A stretch of DNA of 64,000 nt, from the NCBI RefSeq assembly GCF_003259435.1, contig NZ_QLMA01000002.1, positions 496,001-560,000 of the forward strand. The letters are read 5' to 3'. This document shows positions 17,174-26,000 of the stretch, in pieces. Position 1 is the first letter of the stretch. Every line of letters starts with the position of its first letter. The stretch is from Chitinophaga dinghuensis (GTDB taxonomy: Bacteria; Bacteroidota; Bacteroidia; Chitinophagales; Chitinophagaceae). Made by a program: the position numbers and the translations under genes. The notes below the pieces were generated by a model. The model made no database searches, was not told the DNA's origin, and saw nothing but the letters and a program-made list of their open reading frames with translations.

Positions 17174-18271
17174 ATGCCCACTTCATATGTTAATGCCACC
17201 GTATTTACCGGAGAGGAAGTATTGAAAGGTTATGCCGTGTCGGTAGACAATGGCTTGATTACAAGTATCTTACCTATGGAGGAAGTGCCGGCAGATCATG
17301 AAATTATCGACCTGGATGGTGCATATATGGCGCCCGCGTTGATAGATTTACAGATATATGGCGGTAATGGGCAGATATTCTCTATGTATCCCAGCGTGGA
17401 AGCCCTGACGGCTACCTATGAATATAGTAAAGCCGGAGGCGCGGCCTTTATCATGCCTACAGTAGCTACCATTTCTCCGGAAATTATGCTGGAGGCCATG
17501 CGTGCTGTCCGGAGCTACTGGCAGCAGGGAGGAAAAGGCGTTCTTGGACTTCACCTGGAGGGGCCTTTTATTAATCCCGCTAAAAAAGGGGCGCATTTGC
17601 CCGAATTTATCAAGCAACCTACGCAGGAAGATATAGATTGGATACTGGAGAATGGTAGTGATGTAGTGAGACTCGTGACGCTCGCGCCGGAATGCTGTGA
17701 TCCAAGGTTGGTAAAACAGTTACAGGATGCAGGTATCATCGTGTATGCAGGACATAGCAACGCTACTTACGCTGAAGCCTATACGGCGTTTGAAAATGGC
17801 ATCCACCATGCGACGCATTTATTCAATGCAATGTCGCCGATGGAAAGTCGCGCTCCTGGCCTTGTTGGCGCTATCTACGATCACCCGGCAGTATATGCCA
17901 GTGTAGTGGCAGACGGCGTACATGTGGATTTTGCCTCCATCCGTATCAGTAAAAAAATAATGGGTAACCGCCTCTATCTTATTACGGATGCGGTGGAAGA
18001 AAATAAAGAAGGTCATTATATCTACCTAAAAGAGAAAGACCGATTTGTCAGCGCCACTGGCGTATTATCCGGTTCCCGGTTGACGATGCTGGAAGCAGTT
18101 CGCAACTGTGCGAAGCATAATATTTGCAGTATGCGCGAGGCGATTCGTATGGGATCGCTGTATCCTGCGATGGCCCTGGGAAGGGATCATGAAATTGGTC
18201 GTATCGCTCCCGGCTGTATGGCAGCCTTCCTCGTCATTCCTAAAGACGGGGAAACAGTCGTTTACGCTTAA
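17174..18271 (+). CDS. nagA: N-acetylglucosamine-6-phosphate deacetylase
   Basis: The 365-residue amidohydrolase-fold enzyme removes acetate from GlcNAc-6-P, feeding amino-sugar catabolism and recycling. HLEGPFINPAKKGAH (from about residue 124) holds the metal-binding Glu; AGHSNA and THLFNAMSPMESRAPG hold the metal-binding His residues; LITDAVEE holds the catalytic Asp. nagB is not adjacent. Confidence 0.9.
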   Translation: MPTSYVNATVFTGEEVLKGYAVSVDNGLITSILPMEEVPADHEIIDLDGAYMAPALIDLQIYGGNGQIFSMYPSVEALTATYEYSKAGGAAFIMPTVATISPEIMLEAMRAVRSYWQQGGKGVLGLHLEGPFINPAKKGAHLPEFIKQPTQEDIDWILENGSDVVRLVTLAPECCDPRLVKQLQDAGIIVYAGHSNATYAEAYTAFENGIHHATHLFNAMSPMESRAPGLVGAIYDHPAVYASVVADGVHVDFASIRISKKIMGNRLYLITDAVEENKEGHYIYLKEKDRFVSATGVLSGSRLTMLEAVRNCAKHNICSMREAIRMGSLYPAMALGRDHEIGRIAPGCMAAFLVIPKDGETVVYA

Positions 18272-18306
18272 TGAGTATCTTCGCGTCAAACTTTTAGGAC
18301 GAACGC

Positions 18307-19971
18307 ATGGGCATACCACATTTCTTTTCAAAGAATCAATACAGAAATCTTTTTTTACTGGGCTGGCTGGTGCTGGGCCTGTTGCAGGCGTGCTTCTCCG
18401 AATTATGGGATGACGAAGCCTATTACTGGGTATACTCCCGTCATTTAGACTGGGGATATTTCGACCATCCACCCATGATTGCGCTGTTAATTAAAATTGG
18501 CTACGGCATCTTTCATAGCGAGTTGGGGGTTCGGTTACTGATCGTAATCATTAATACGCTTACCCTCTGGGTGACCGCCAAACTGCTGAGTAAGGAAGAC
18601 AACCGACTATATTACCTGATCATAGGCTCCATGGGAGCGATGCAAATAGGGGGCATGCTGGCCGTGCCGGATGTTCCGTTGATTTTCTTTGCATCTCTTT
18701 ATTTCTGGGCTTACAAGGTATTTGTTGATGAACAAAGCTGGAAGAATACTATCCTCCTTGGGATATCCATGGCATTAATGTTCTATAGTAAATACCATGG
18801 CGTATTGCTCGTATTCTTTACCGTATTGTCTAACCTGAACCTGCTACGTGTATTCAAGTTCTATGTAGCTTGTATCCTGACTACTGTGTTGTTCATGCCG
18901 CATATTGTATGGCAGTATACGCACGGATTCCCGTCTTTACAGTACCACCTGATAGAAAGAAACGCCTCCAGCTATGATCTCAGTTTTACCTTGGATTATC
19001 TGGGAGGACAGTTGTTATTGTTCGGGCCATTACTGGGTTGGCTGATTATCTATTATGCATGTATCTGCCCGATACAACATACCTTCGAAAGAGCGCTGAA
19101 ATTCTCTCTGGTAGGCGTATTGGTCTTTTTTATGATCAGTACCTTCAAGGGAAGAGTGGAGGCTAACTGGACGGTGATGTTGTTTACGCCGGCAGTTATC
19201 CTGGCACACCAGACGATTAAGCGTAAAGGTTGGAAGGGACGTATATTCCTGTATACTTTGCCGGTGACATTATTGCTGGTATTGGTAACCAGAGTGTACA
19301 TGGTGTGGAACTTCATGCCTGGCGTGGAAATCCGTCCGGAAATCCATAACAACAAGGAATGGACGGGGAAAATAGCGGCTGTTGCCGGCGAAAGGCCTGT
19401 TGTCTTCCTAAACAGTTATCAGTTGCCATCAAAATACATGTTTTATACTGGTCATCTGTCTTATAGTCTTAACTCCCGTTATTCCAGAAGGAGTCAATAT
19501 AATTTCTGGGACACGGAAAAGGAGCTCTGGGGGAAGGAAGTGCTGGTCTTTGGTCCGAATCTCCCTATAACCGACAGTGTTAATACTGGTATAGGCGTTT
19601 GGGATTATTATAGGGATACTGCTTATTATTCATATAATCTGATTCAGTTAAAACCGGCTACCAATCAGCTGAAAGTAAAAAGGGGAGAGCATTATAACCT
19701 GGTATTACAACCAGAGAATAATTATTTTCAGTCCGTTCCCATCAATTGGAATAACGAACCGGTGTTGGGATATGGCTTCACAACGAAGGATTCCAATTAT
19801 GTGCCGGTGCGTACCAATGTAACGTTGGCGAAAGCCATTACACGGCGACTGACCACCATGGAAGTGGTGATGCCATCTTTGCCAGGACATTATCAGTTGA
19901 AATGCAGTGTGTTTTCAGATCCGCTGCCACCAACGCATAACAGCCAGGTGATACAAGTGACAGTAGAATAG
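18307..19971 (+). CDS. Glycosyltransferase family 39 membrane protein
   Basis: The 554-residue integral membrane protein resembles the ArnT/PMT-type GT-C family. DDEAYYWVYS at about 36-45 carries the acidic pair typical of the first periplasmic loop, and DHPPMIALLI follows. About ten hydrophobic helices fill residues 12-345, and a soluble C-terminal domain of about 190 residues follows. Such enzymes use polyprenyl-phosphate sugars to modify lipids or proteins on the periplasmic side. The real acceptor is unknown. Confidence 0.8.
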   Translation: MGIPHFFSKNQYRNLFLLGWLVLGLLQACFSELWDDEAYYWVYSRHLDWGYFDHPPMIALLIKIGYGIFHSELGVRLLIVIINTLTLWVTAKLLSKEDNRLYYLIIGSMGAMQIGGMLAVPDVPLIFFASLYFWAYKVFVDEQSWKNTILLGISMALMFYSKYHGVLLVFFTVLSNLNLLRVFKFYVACILTTVLFMPHIVWQYTHGFPSLQYHLIERNASSYDLSFTLDYLGGQLLLFGPLLGWLIIYYACICPIQHTFERALKFSLVGVLVFFMISTFKGRVEANWTVMLFTPAVILAHQTIKRKGWKGRIFLYTLPVTLLLVLVTRVYMVWNFMPGVEIRPEIHNNKEWTGKIAAVAGERPVVFLNSYQLPSKYMFYTGHLSYSLNSRYSRRSQYNFWDTEKELWGKEVLVFGPNLPITDSVNTGIGVWDYYRDTAYYSYNLIQLKPATNQLKVKRGEHYNLVLQPENNYFQSVPINWNNEPVLGYGFTTKDSNYVPVRTNVTLAKAITRRLTTMEVVMPSLPGHYQLKCSVFSDPLPPTHNSQVIQVTVE

Positions 19972-19990
19972 CTATTAAAAGTCGCACTTG

Positions 19991-20045
19991 ACTATAAAAG
20001 AAAAAGGATTGACGTTTTCCACGTCAATCCTTTTTCTTTTATAGT
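19991..20045. terminator. Bidirectional terminator, 25-bp perfect stem
   Basis: 19991-20015 is the exact reverse complement of 20021-20045, with loop TTTCC. The stem has an A-rich left and T-rich right flank, so it can end both the glycosyltransferase transcript (+) and the thiL transcript (-). Confidence 0.9.
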
Positions 20046-20056
20046 TATCCGCAGGA

Positions 20057-21091
20057 TTATTGCTGGAAGGCATTCCAGCCCTGGGAAACGAGTTTGAATT
20101 TATTACCGCCTTTGGTCAGGATATGTGCTCCTTCGCTGATATCCGCCATGTAGCCGATTACGCTGATCTGTTCATTCAGAACGATCTTGTCATAATCTTC
20201 CTGTTTCATGGTGAAAAGCAGCTCATAGTCTTCACCGCCGCTAAGTGCTGCTGCCGTAGGATCGAGGCCAAATTTCAGGGCAATTTCCTTGCTTTCCTGT
20301 GCAATTGGGATCTTTTCCTCATAGATTACTACGCCGAGATTACTTTGCTTCGCGATATGCAGAATTTCGGAGCTCAGTCCGTCGCTGACATCCATCATGG
20401 AAGTAGGTTTGATATCATTTTCCTGGAGGAATTCGATGATATCTTTTCTGGCTTCTGGTTTCAGTTGGCGTCCGATGATATAGGTCTGGTTTTCCAGATC
20501 TGGAGCTACTGTAGGGCTGTCCAGGTAGATGCGTTTCTCTCTTTCCAGGAGGGTTAAACCCAGGTATGCCGCACCGAGGTCGCCACTTACGCAGATCAGG
20601 TCGCCTTTTTGGGCAGTAGAGCGTTTAATAAACTGGTCGGGAGTAACTTCTCCGATGGCTGTAACGCTGATCACCAATCCTTTTTGAGAATTGCTGGTAT
20701 CTCCGCCTATTAAGTCTACGCCATATTTTTCGCAGGCTGCGTAAACGCCTTCATAGAATTCATTCAGCGCTTCCACTGAAAAGCGGTTGGAGAAGGCGAT
20801 GCTCATGGTAATCTGCGTAGGGGTTGCGCCCATGGCGTAGATATCGGACAGATTCACTACCACGGATTTGTAGCCGAGGTGTTTCATGGGTACGTACATG
20901 AGGTCGAAGTGGATACCTTCCACCAGCATGTCTGTGCTGATAACGGTTTGTTTGCCGAAGTGGTCAATGACGGCGGCATCATCGCCAACGCCAAGAACGG
21001 TGCTGGCATTTTGTATTTCTATGTTCCGGGTAAGGAAGTCGATCAGACCAAACTCACCAAGATCATTAATTTCTGTTCTTTCCTGTTCCAT
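20057..21091 (-). CDS. thiL: Thiamine-monophosphate kinase
   Basis: The 344-residue enzyme phosphorylates thiamine monophosphate to thiamine diphosphate. GVGDDAAVI near residue 34, STDMLVEGIHF near 51, NLSDIYAMGATP near 80 and LIGGDTS near 123 are the ThiL/PurM-fold metal and nucleotide motifs; MMDVSDGLSSE and ALSGGEDYELLF complete the set. It is 2 bases downstream of the inositol-monophosphatase-like gene, so both are probably on one transcript. No TPP riboswitch was seen upstream. Confidence 0.92.
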   Translation of the reverse strand: MEQERTEINDLGEFGLIDFLTRNIEIQNASTVLGVGDDAAVIDHFGKQTVISTDMLVEGIHFDLMYVPMKHLGYKSVVVNLSDIYAMGATPTQITMSIAFSNRFSVEALNEFYEGVYAACEKYGVDLIGGDTSNSQKGLVISVTAIGEVTPDQFIKRSTAQKGDLICVSGDLGAAYLGLTLLEREKRIYLDSPTVAPDLENQTYIIGRQLKPEARKDIIEFLQENDIKPTSMMDVSDGLSSEILHIAKQSNLGVVIYEEKIPIAQESKEIALKFGLDPTAAALSGGEDYELLFTMKQEDYDKIVLNEQISVIGYMADISEGAHILTKGGNKFKLVSQGWNAFQQ

Positions 21092-21093
21092 AG

Positions 21094-21864
21094 TTATTTT
21101 CCGTTTACGAGGTCCTGAAGGGCCTGGTGAATATGGCCGTTGGTGGCCAGAATTGTTTTTTGATAAGGGGAATATTTACCACCGCTGAAATCGGTTACTT
21201 TACCGCCTGCTTCTTCCACGATGAGGAAGCCGGCAGCAGCGTCCCAGGCTTGCAGATGGTGTTCATAGAATCCATCGAAGCGGCCACAGGCTACCCAGCA
21301 GAGGTCAATGGCTGCAGATCCGAGTCGGCGTACTGGCAGTCCCTTTTTTATAATACGTTCAAAGATCACGAGTGGATTGTTGGCAGACTCTTCCCATTGG
21401 TAAGGGAAACCTGTTACCAGGAGGCATTTATCGAAGTTGCCATTGCCTGAAACATGGATAGGTTTATCGTTCAGGGTAGCGCCTTTTCCTTTCTCTGCGA
21501 TGAAAAGTTCGTTCATGAAAGGATTATAGACGGCGCCGAGAATCATTTCTCCATCTTTTTCCACGCCTATAGAGACGCAGCAGAGGGGTACTCCGTTTGC
21601 AAAATTTACGGTACCATCGATTGGGTCGATGATCCACTTAACATTGGAGCTGGAAGGGATGGCGCCCGCTTCCTCACTGAGAATGAAGTGGTCAGGGAAA
21701 GCGTTGTGAATCACTTCAATAATCGCTTGTTCCGACTTTTTATCCGCCTCTGTAACGAGGTCGTTGAGGGAGCTTTTGGAGCTCACTTCAAAAGGGCCGT
21801 TAAAATATTGTTGCAGTATTTTTCCGCCGGCTTCAGTAGCTTTGAGCAATGTTGCTTTTAACAT
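21094..21864 (-). CDS. Inositol monophosphatase family protein
   Basis: The 256-residue Mg2+-dependent phosphatase shows the metal-binding motifs EEAGA (about 74-78), IDPIDGTVNFANG (about 90-102) and WDAAAGFLIVEEAGG (about 205-219). Members act on inositol phosphate, fructose-1,6-bisphosphate or 3'-phosphoadenosine 5'-phosphate; the exact substrate is not settled. The start is ATG at 21862-21864 (MLKATLLKATEAGG); an open frame extends to 22113 but crosses the divergent GH3 promoter region. Confidence 0.82.
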   Translation of the reverse strand: MLKATLLKATEAGGKILQQYFNGPFEVSSKSSLNDLVTEADKKSEQAIIEVIHNAFPDHFILSEEAGAIPSSSNVKWIIDPIDGTVNFANGVPLCCVSIGVEKDGEMILGAVYNPFMNELFIAEKGKGATLNDKPIHVSGNGNFDKCLLVTGFPYQWEESANNPLVIFERIIKKGLPVRRLGSAAIDLCWVACGRFDGFYEHHLQAWDAAAGFLIVEEAGGKVTDFSGGKYSPYQKTILATNGHIHQALQDLVNGK

Positions 21865-21985
21865 GCGGCAAAGGTAAATATGAATTACGAAATAGTGGCA
21901 GATAATGTAGTTCGTTCGTCCCACGAAGCGGTTATTCGCAAATCGTAATAATATTCGATATTTTTGCAGTTTAATAGAGAAATTA

Positions 21986-23524
21986 ATGGCCATTATAGGA
22001 AATCTTATTTCCAGGTCGCTGAGGATCAGGAAAAAGTTCACATTTAAATTAGGCACACCTAGGCAGTACCAGCTCCAGGTGTTGCATCGGTTGTTGGAGA
22101 AGGCCAAAGACACTCAATTCGGACGCCACTATCAGTTCCAGGAAATCCTGGACAATCCCAACTTCATGGGGCTGTATAAGGATAAAATACCTGTGCACAA
22201 CTATACCAAAATGCATAAAGAATGGTGGTATAAGTGCCTGGAGGGTGAAGAGAATGTCAGCTGGCCAGAGAAGATTAAATATTTTGCACTGAGCTCTGGT
22301 ACTTCAGAATCAGCCAGTAAACATATACCAGTTACACGTGATATGTTGAAAACTGTGAAGAAGGTGGGAGTGAAGCAGTTATACTCCATGGCGAATTTTA
22401 ATATTCCGCCAAGATCTTACGAGAAAGGGATATTGATGCTGGGAGGAACCACTGCGCTATATGAAAAAGGCGATTACTATGAGGGAGATATGAGTGGCAT
22501 TCAGGCCAAAAATATTCCTCGTTGGTTCCGTCGTTTTTATAAGCCAGGAGGCAAAATCTCCAAGAAACCTAACTGGGAACAGCGTATTAAGCTGATTGTG
22601 CGGAAGGCGCCTCAGTGGGATGTGGGTACCGTTTGTGGCGTTCCTGCCTGGGTACAGATTGTACTGGAAGAAATTATTAAATACCATGGCGTCAAGCACA
22701 TCCATGAAATCTGGCCAAATCTGGCTATTTACATTCATGGTGGGGTATCCTTTGAGCCTTATCGCGAAAGCTTCCAGAAGCTGCTCGGAAAGCCTATTAC
22801 CTTCATTGAAACCTATATGGCTTCAGAGGGTTCTTTCGGCTTCCAGGCACGTCCGGGAACCAAAGGGATCAAACTGGTGCTGAATGCAGGTATTTTCTTT
22901 GAATTTATACCTTTTAATGAGGAAAACTTCGACGCAGAAGGAGAAGTGAAGCCTAATCCTAAATCTTATATGGTAAACGAGGTGGTGGAAGATGTGGAAT
23001 ATGCAGTGATGCTGTCCACATGTGCCGGCGCATGGCGTTACCTTATTGGAGACGTGGTGAAGTTTACTTCCGTGAAGGAGCATGAGATCGTGATTGTGGG
23101 TCGTACCAAGCAGTTCCTTTCTCTTTGTGGGGAACACATGAGTATCGACAACATGAACAAGGCGATCGACAATGTGCAGAAGAAAATGGGTATTACTATC
23201 AGAGAGTTTACGGTAGCAGGATTCCCATATGAGAATCTGTTTGCGCACCGCTGGTATATTGGTACCGATAATGCAAATGTGGATGCTGCCAAGGTGAGGG
23301 AGATCATTGACCAAACCCTGGCTGAAGTGAATGACGACTATGCAGTGGAGAGAACCTCCGCCCTGAAAGAAGTGTTTGTAGAAGTAATGCCTAACGATGT
23401 GTTCATCGACTACCTCCGTTGCAAAGGCAAAGAAGGGGCAATGAACAAGTTCCCCCGTGTCATGAAAGGCGAAAAGCTGAAAGACTGGGAGAAATTCCTT
23501 CAGGGAAAAACCGTTAAGCACTAA
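21986..23524 (+). CDS. GH3 family acyl-acid-amido synthetase-like protein
   Basis: The 512-residue protein belongs to the adenylate-forming GH3 family, known from plants where members join jasmonate or auxin to amino acids. The ATP motif SSGTSESASKHIPVT (about 104-118), the YMASEGSFGFQA motif (about 277-288) and the WRYLIGDVVKF motif (about 350-360) match motifs I, II and III of GH3 enzymes. A TATTTTTG box (21959-21966) lies just upstream. A LysE exporter gene begins 28 bases later. The substrates of bacterial GH3 proteins are mostly unknown. Confidence 0.85.
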   Translation: MAIIGNLISRSLRIRKKFTFKLGTPRQYQLQVLHRLLEKAKDTQFGRHYQFQEILDNPNFMGLYKDKIPVHNYTKMHKEWWYKCLEGEENVSWPEKIKYFALSSGTSESASKHIPVTRDMLKTVKKVGVKQLYSMANFNIPPRSYEKGILMLGGTTALYEKGDYYEGDMSGIQAKNIPRWFRRFYKPGGKISKKPNWEQRIKLIVRKAPQWDVGTVCGVPAWVQIVLEEIIKYHGVKHIHEIWPNLAIYIHGGVSFEPYRESFQKLLGKPITFIETYMASEGSFGFQARPGTKGIKLVLNAGIFFEFIPFNEENFDAEGEVKPNPKSYMVNEVVEDVEYAVMLSTCAGAWRYLIGDVVKFTSVKEHEIVIVGRTKQFLSLCGEHMSIDNMNKAIDNVQKKMGITIREFTVAGFPYENLFAHRWYIGTDNANVDAAKVREIIDQTLAEVNDDYAVERTSALKEVFVEVMPNDVFIDYLRCKGKEGAMNKFPRVMKGEKLKDWEKFLQGKTVKH

Positions 23525-23552
23525 CTACAAACAGTACCAGGAATTTTAAAGC

Positions 23553-24191
23553 ATGATAGCAGCAATTGTAGCCGGTCTGGGGCTTGGACTATTCCTATCG
23601 CTATCGGTAGGCCCCGTGATCTTCGCGATTATTAAATACAGCATTAATAACGGCTTTAAGGCAGGCATCAGCTTCGCGTTGGGCGTGTCTTTCAGCGATA
23701 TTATGTATGTGACAGTGGGGAATCTTTCCACTTCATTTATATCCAGACTGGAGGGCTATAACCGTACTATCGGGATCTGTGGTGGTATACTGCTGATTGG
23801 GATGGGATTATACGGTTTGTTGTTCAAGAAGGTGAAAATCAGTACGGGAGAGGAAAAACCTGAAATGTTCCGGACCCATGATTATTTGAAAATCTGGCTG
23901 GCTGGCTTTCTGATGAATACCTTGAATCCCGGCGTAATTATTTTCTGGCTGCCCGTATGTATTGCATCAGCGGCTACGGCGGTATCTGATCGGGTGGTAA
24001 TGTATGGTACCTGTCTGCTGATTGTTTTATCCGCAGATATCATGAAGGTATTTGTCGCAGATAAGATCAGGCATAAACTCACCCTGACCAATGTGAGCTG
24101 GCTAAACAGAATTGCAGGCGCCAGTATGATTGTATTTGGAATGGTGTTGATTTACCAGGTGCTGTTTCACGTAGGACCATTAAGTCATTAA
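23553..24191 (+). CDS. LysE family transporter
   Basis: The 212-residue inner-membrane protein has six hydrophobic segments in the LysE/RhtB arrangement, with LGLGLFLSLSVGPVIFAIIKY near the N terminus (the conserved GPxxxxxxxxSxxxG pattern) and LMNTLNPGVIIFWLPV in the middle. Relatives export amino acids and similar small molecules. Together with the GH3 gene 28 bases upstream it probably forms a two-gene unit. Confidence 0.83.
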   Translation: MIAAIVAGLGLGLFLSLSVGPVIFAIIKYSINNGFKAGISFALGVSFSDIMYVTVGNLSTSFISRLEGYNRTIGICGGILLIGMGLYGLLFKKVKISTGEEKPEMFRTHDYLKIWLAGFLMNTLNPGVIIFWLPVCIASAATAVSDRVVMYGTCLLIVLSADIMKVFVADKIRHKLTLTNVSWLNRIAGASMIVFGMVLIYQVLFHVGPLSH

Positions 24192-24208
24192 AGAGACTAC
24201 ATATACTT

Positions 24209-24248
24209 AAAAAGCAAGGACCGCACCTAGGTGCGGTCCTTGCTTTTT
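24209..24248. terminator. Palindromic terminator after the LysE gene
   Basis: 24209-24248 is a perfect 40-nt palindrome centred on CCTAGG with an A-rich left edge and T-rich right edge; it can serve both strands. Confidence 0.85.
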
Positions 24249-24267
24249 ATATCAGGCAGGAGCCCTT

Positions 24268-24300
24268 AAAAAGGCCCTGTAGCCTAAGCTACAGGACCTT
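24268..24300 (-). terminator. Terminator of the korB transcript
   Basis: On the minus strand, 24300-24288 pairs with 24283-24271 (13 bp with one G-U, 4-nt loop), followed by T5. It begins 23 bases after the korB stop. Confidence 0.75.
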
Positions 24301-24322
24301 GGGTATTATGAATAAAGCAGCA

Positions 24323-25357
24323 TCATTTAATTGTCCAGGTTTCGTTTCCTGCGAAGAGTTTATCCAGGTTTCCAGCACCTTTTTTCTCCAGGACATCGGA
24401 TAACTGGAAGGACATAATGTCTTCGTAGGTAGGACGATGTGCCTGATAGAACACACCGAAAGGACGAGGCAGATGTCCTTCAATACGAGGATCATCAAAC
24501 ATGCGCGTCAGCAGTTGTGCCTTGTAGAAATCGTTTTCATCGTGAATCCACAGATCATTGGCGGAGTATTCATCTCCCAATTCCACTACTACTGGTCTTA
24601 AACCATCCAGACGGATACCTTTATTCTTCTGTGCTCCGAAAATGAGCGGTTGTCCTTGTTCTACGAAGATGGTTTCATCCAGTTTGGTGGATTTCTCTGT
24701 AAACGCCTCGAAAGCGCCATCATTGAAGATGTTACAGTTCTGGTATATCTCCAGGAAAGACGCGCCTTTGTGAGCGTGGCTGCGTTTCAGCATTTCCTGC
24801 AGATGTTTTGGATCACGGTCCATACTGCGGGCAATAAAGGTGGCATCCGCACCCAGGGCCAGCGCCATAGGGTTGAAGGGATGGTCGATACTACCGAATG
24901 GAGTGGACTTTGTGACTTTATTTTCTTCAGAAGTAGGTGAATACTGACCTTTTGTTAAACCATAAATCTGGTTGTTAAAGAGCATGATATTCACGTCGAA
25001 ATTACGGCGGAGTAGATGAATAGTATGATTACCACCGATAGACAATCCGTCTCCATCACCTGTTACAATCCAAACACTCAGTTCTGGACGGGCAGCTTTC
25101 AGGCCGGAAGCAATGGCAGTAGCACGACCATGGATCGAGTGCATACCATAGGTATTCATGTAGTATGGGAAACGGGAAGAACATCCGATACCGGAAACAA
25201 TTACAATGTTTTCACGGGGTACTCCCAGTGAAGGCATGATGGTCTGAACCTGTTTTAATATAGAGTAGTCGCCGCAGCCAGGGCACCAGCGTACTTCCTG
25301 GTCTGTCGCAAAGTCTTTTGCCGTTAAGGTCTGCGGAGCTATAGTTGCTGTTGACAT
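24323..25357 (-). CDS. korB: 2-oxoacid:ferredoxin oxidoreductase, beta subunit
   Basis: The 344-residue thiamine-diphosphate-binding subunit decarboxylates a 2-oxoacid (most likely 2-oxoglutarate) and passes electrons to ferredoxin. CPGCGD (Cys25, Cys28) and IGCSSRF with a further Cys match the iron-sulfur ligands of two-subunit enzymes. GDGDGLSIGGNH and the following NNQIYGLTKGQ bind Mg-TPP. The usual partner, korA, normally sits directly upstream but is absent here; the neighbour upstream is an AhpD-like gene. Confidence 0.88.
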   Translation of the reverse strand: MSTATIAPQTLTAKDFATDQEVRWCPGCGDYSILKQVQTIMPSLGVPRENIVIVSGIGCSSRFPYYMNTYGMHSIHGRATAIASGLKAARPELSVWIVTGDGDGLSIGGNHTIHLLRRNFDVNIMLFNNQIYGLTKGQYSPTSEENKVTKSTPFGSIDHPFNPMALALGADATFIARSMDRDPKHLQEMLKRSHAHKGASFLEIYQNCNIFNDGAFEAFTEKSTKLDETIFVEQGQPLIFGAQKNKGIRLDGLRPVVVELGDEYSANDLWIHDENDFYKAQLLTRMFDDPRIEGHLPRPFGVFYQAHRPTYEDIMSFQLSDVLEKKGAGNLDKLFAGNETWTIK

Positions 25358-25422
25358 TTGATCGAATTAAAGATATATTTATATAGATTGTAAAGTTACA
25401 ACAGATCGCTGTAAATACATTA

Positions 25423-25767
25423 TCACTGCGCTATCAATTCTTCCCAAAACTCTGCAGCCCTGCGTGTATGCGGGATTACAATGGTTCCACCCACGATATT
25501 GGCTACAGCAAAGATTTCATACATTTCTTCCGTCGTGATCCCTTGCTGATGGCATTTCTCCAGGTGGTATTTGATACAATCATCGCAACGAAGCACCATT
25601 GAGGCTACCAGTCCAAGCATTTCCTTAGTCTTAGTACTCAACGCGCCTTCAGCATATGTGTTGGTATCCAGGTTGAACAGGCGGTTAATCACTTTATTCT
25701 GCTTACCCAGGATTACTTCATTCATCTTCGCCCGGTAATCATTAAACTCCTCTATTGCTTTTCCCAT
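25423..25767 (-). CDS. Carboxymuconolactone decarboxylase family protein (AhpD-like)
   Basis: The 114-residue all-helical protein has the AhpD-like redox motif CDDCIKYH (Cys61, Cys64, His68). AhpD-type proteins act as disulfide reductants for peroxiredoxins; a role as true gamma-carboxymuconolactone decarboxylase is less likely because the CxxC-x3-H motif fits the redox branch. It precedes korB on the same strand with a 65-base gap. A TATATTTG box (25837-25830, minus strand) lies upstream. Confidence 0.82.
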   Translation of the reverse strand: MGKAIEEFNDYRAKMNEVILGKQNKVINRLFNLDTNTYAEGALSTKTKEMLGLVASMVLRCDDCIKYHLEKCHQQGITTEEMYEIFAVANIVGGTIVIPHTRRAAEFWEELIAQ

Positions 25768-26000
25768 ATAATATGCTGTTTTATAATGTGATAAAATTTA
25801 ATTCAGCTCTAAAGCTATGAAAGGATTTACAAATATAGATTAATCTACTGGTTAAGTAGACTGTTTGGCCTATAACCTATACTTATCCATCATAACAAAA
25901 AGTTATGCGGATCATTTTGGGGTGAAAAAAGTCCATCGAAATAATAGACTATTTGTATCTTAAAGTATCAATCTCATCAACCAACAGATCTGAACCTATT

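Noticed and set aside
20057..21091. TPP riboswitch controlling thiL
   Set aside because: The upstream gene is only 2 bases away and no THI box was found before it.
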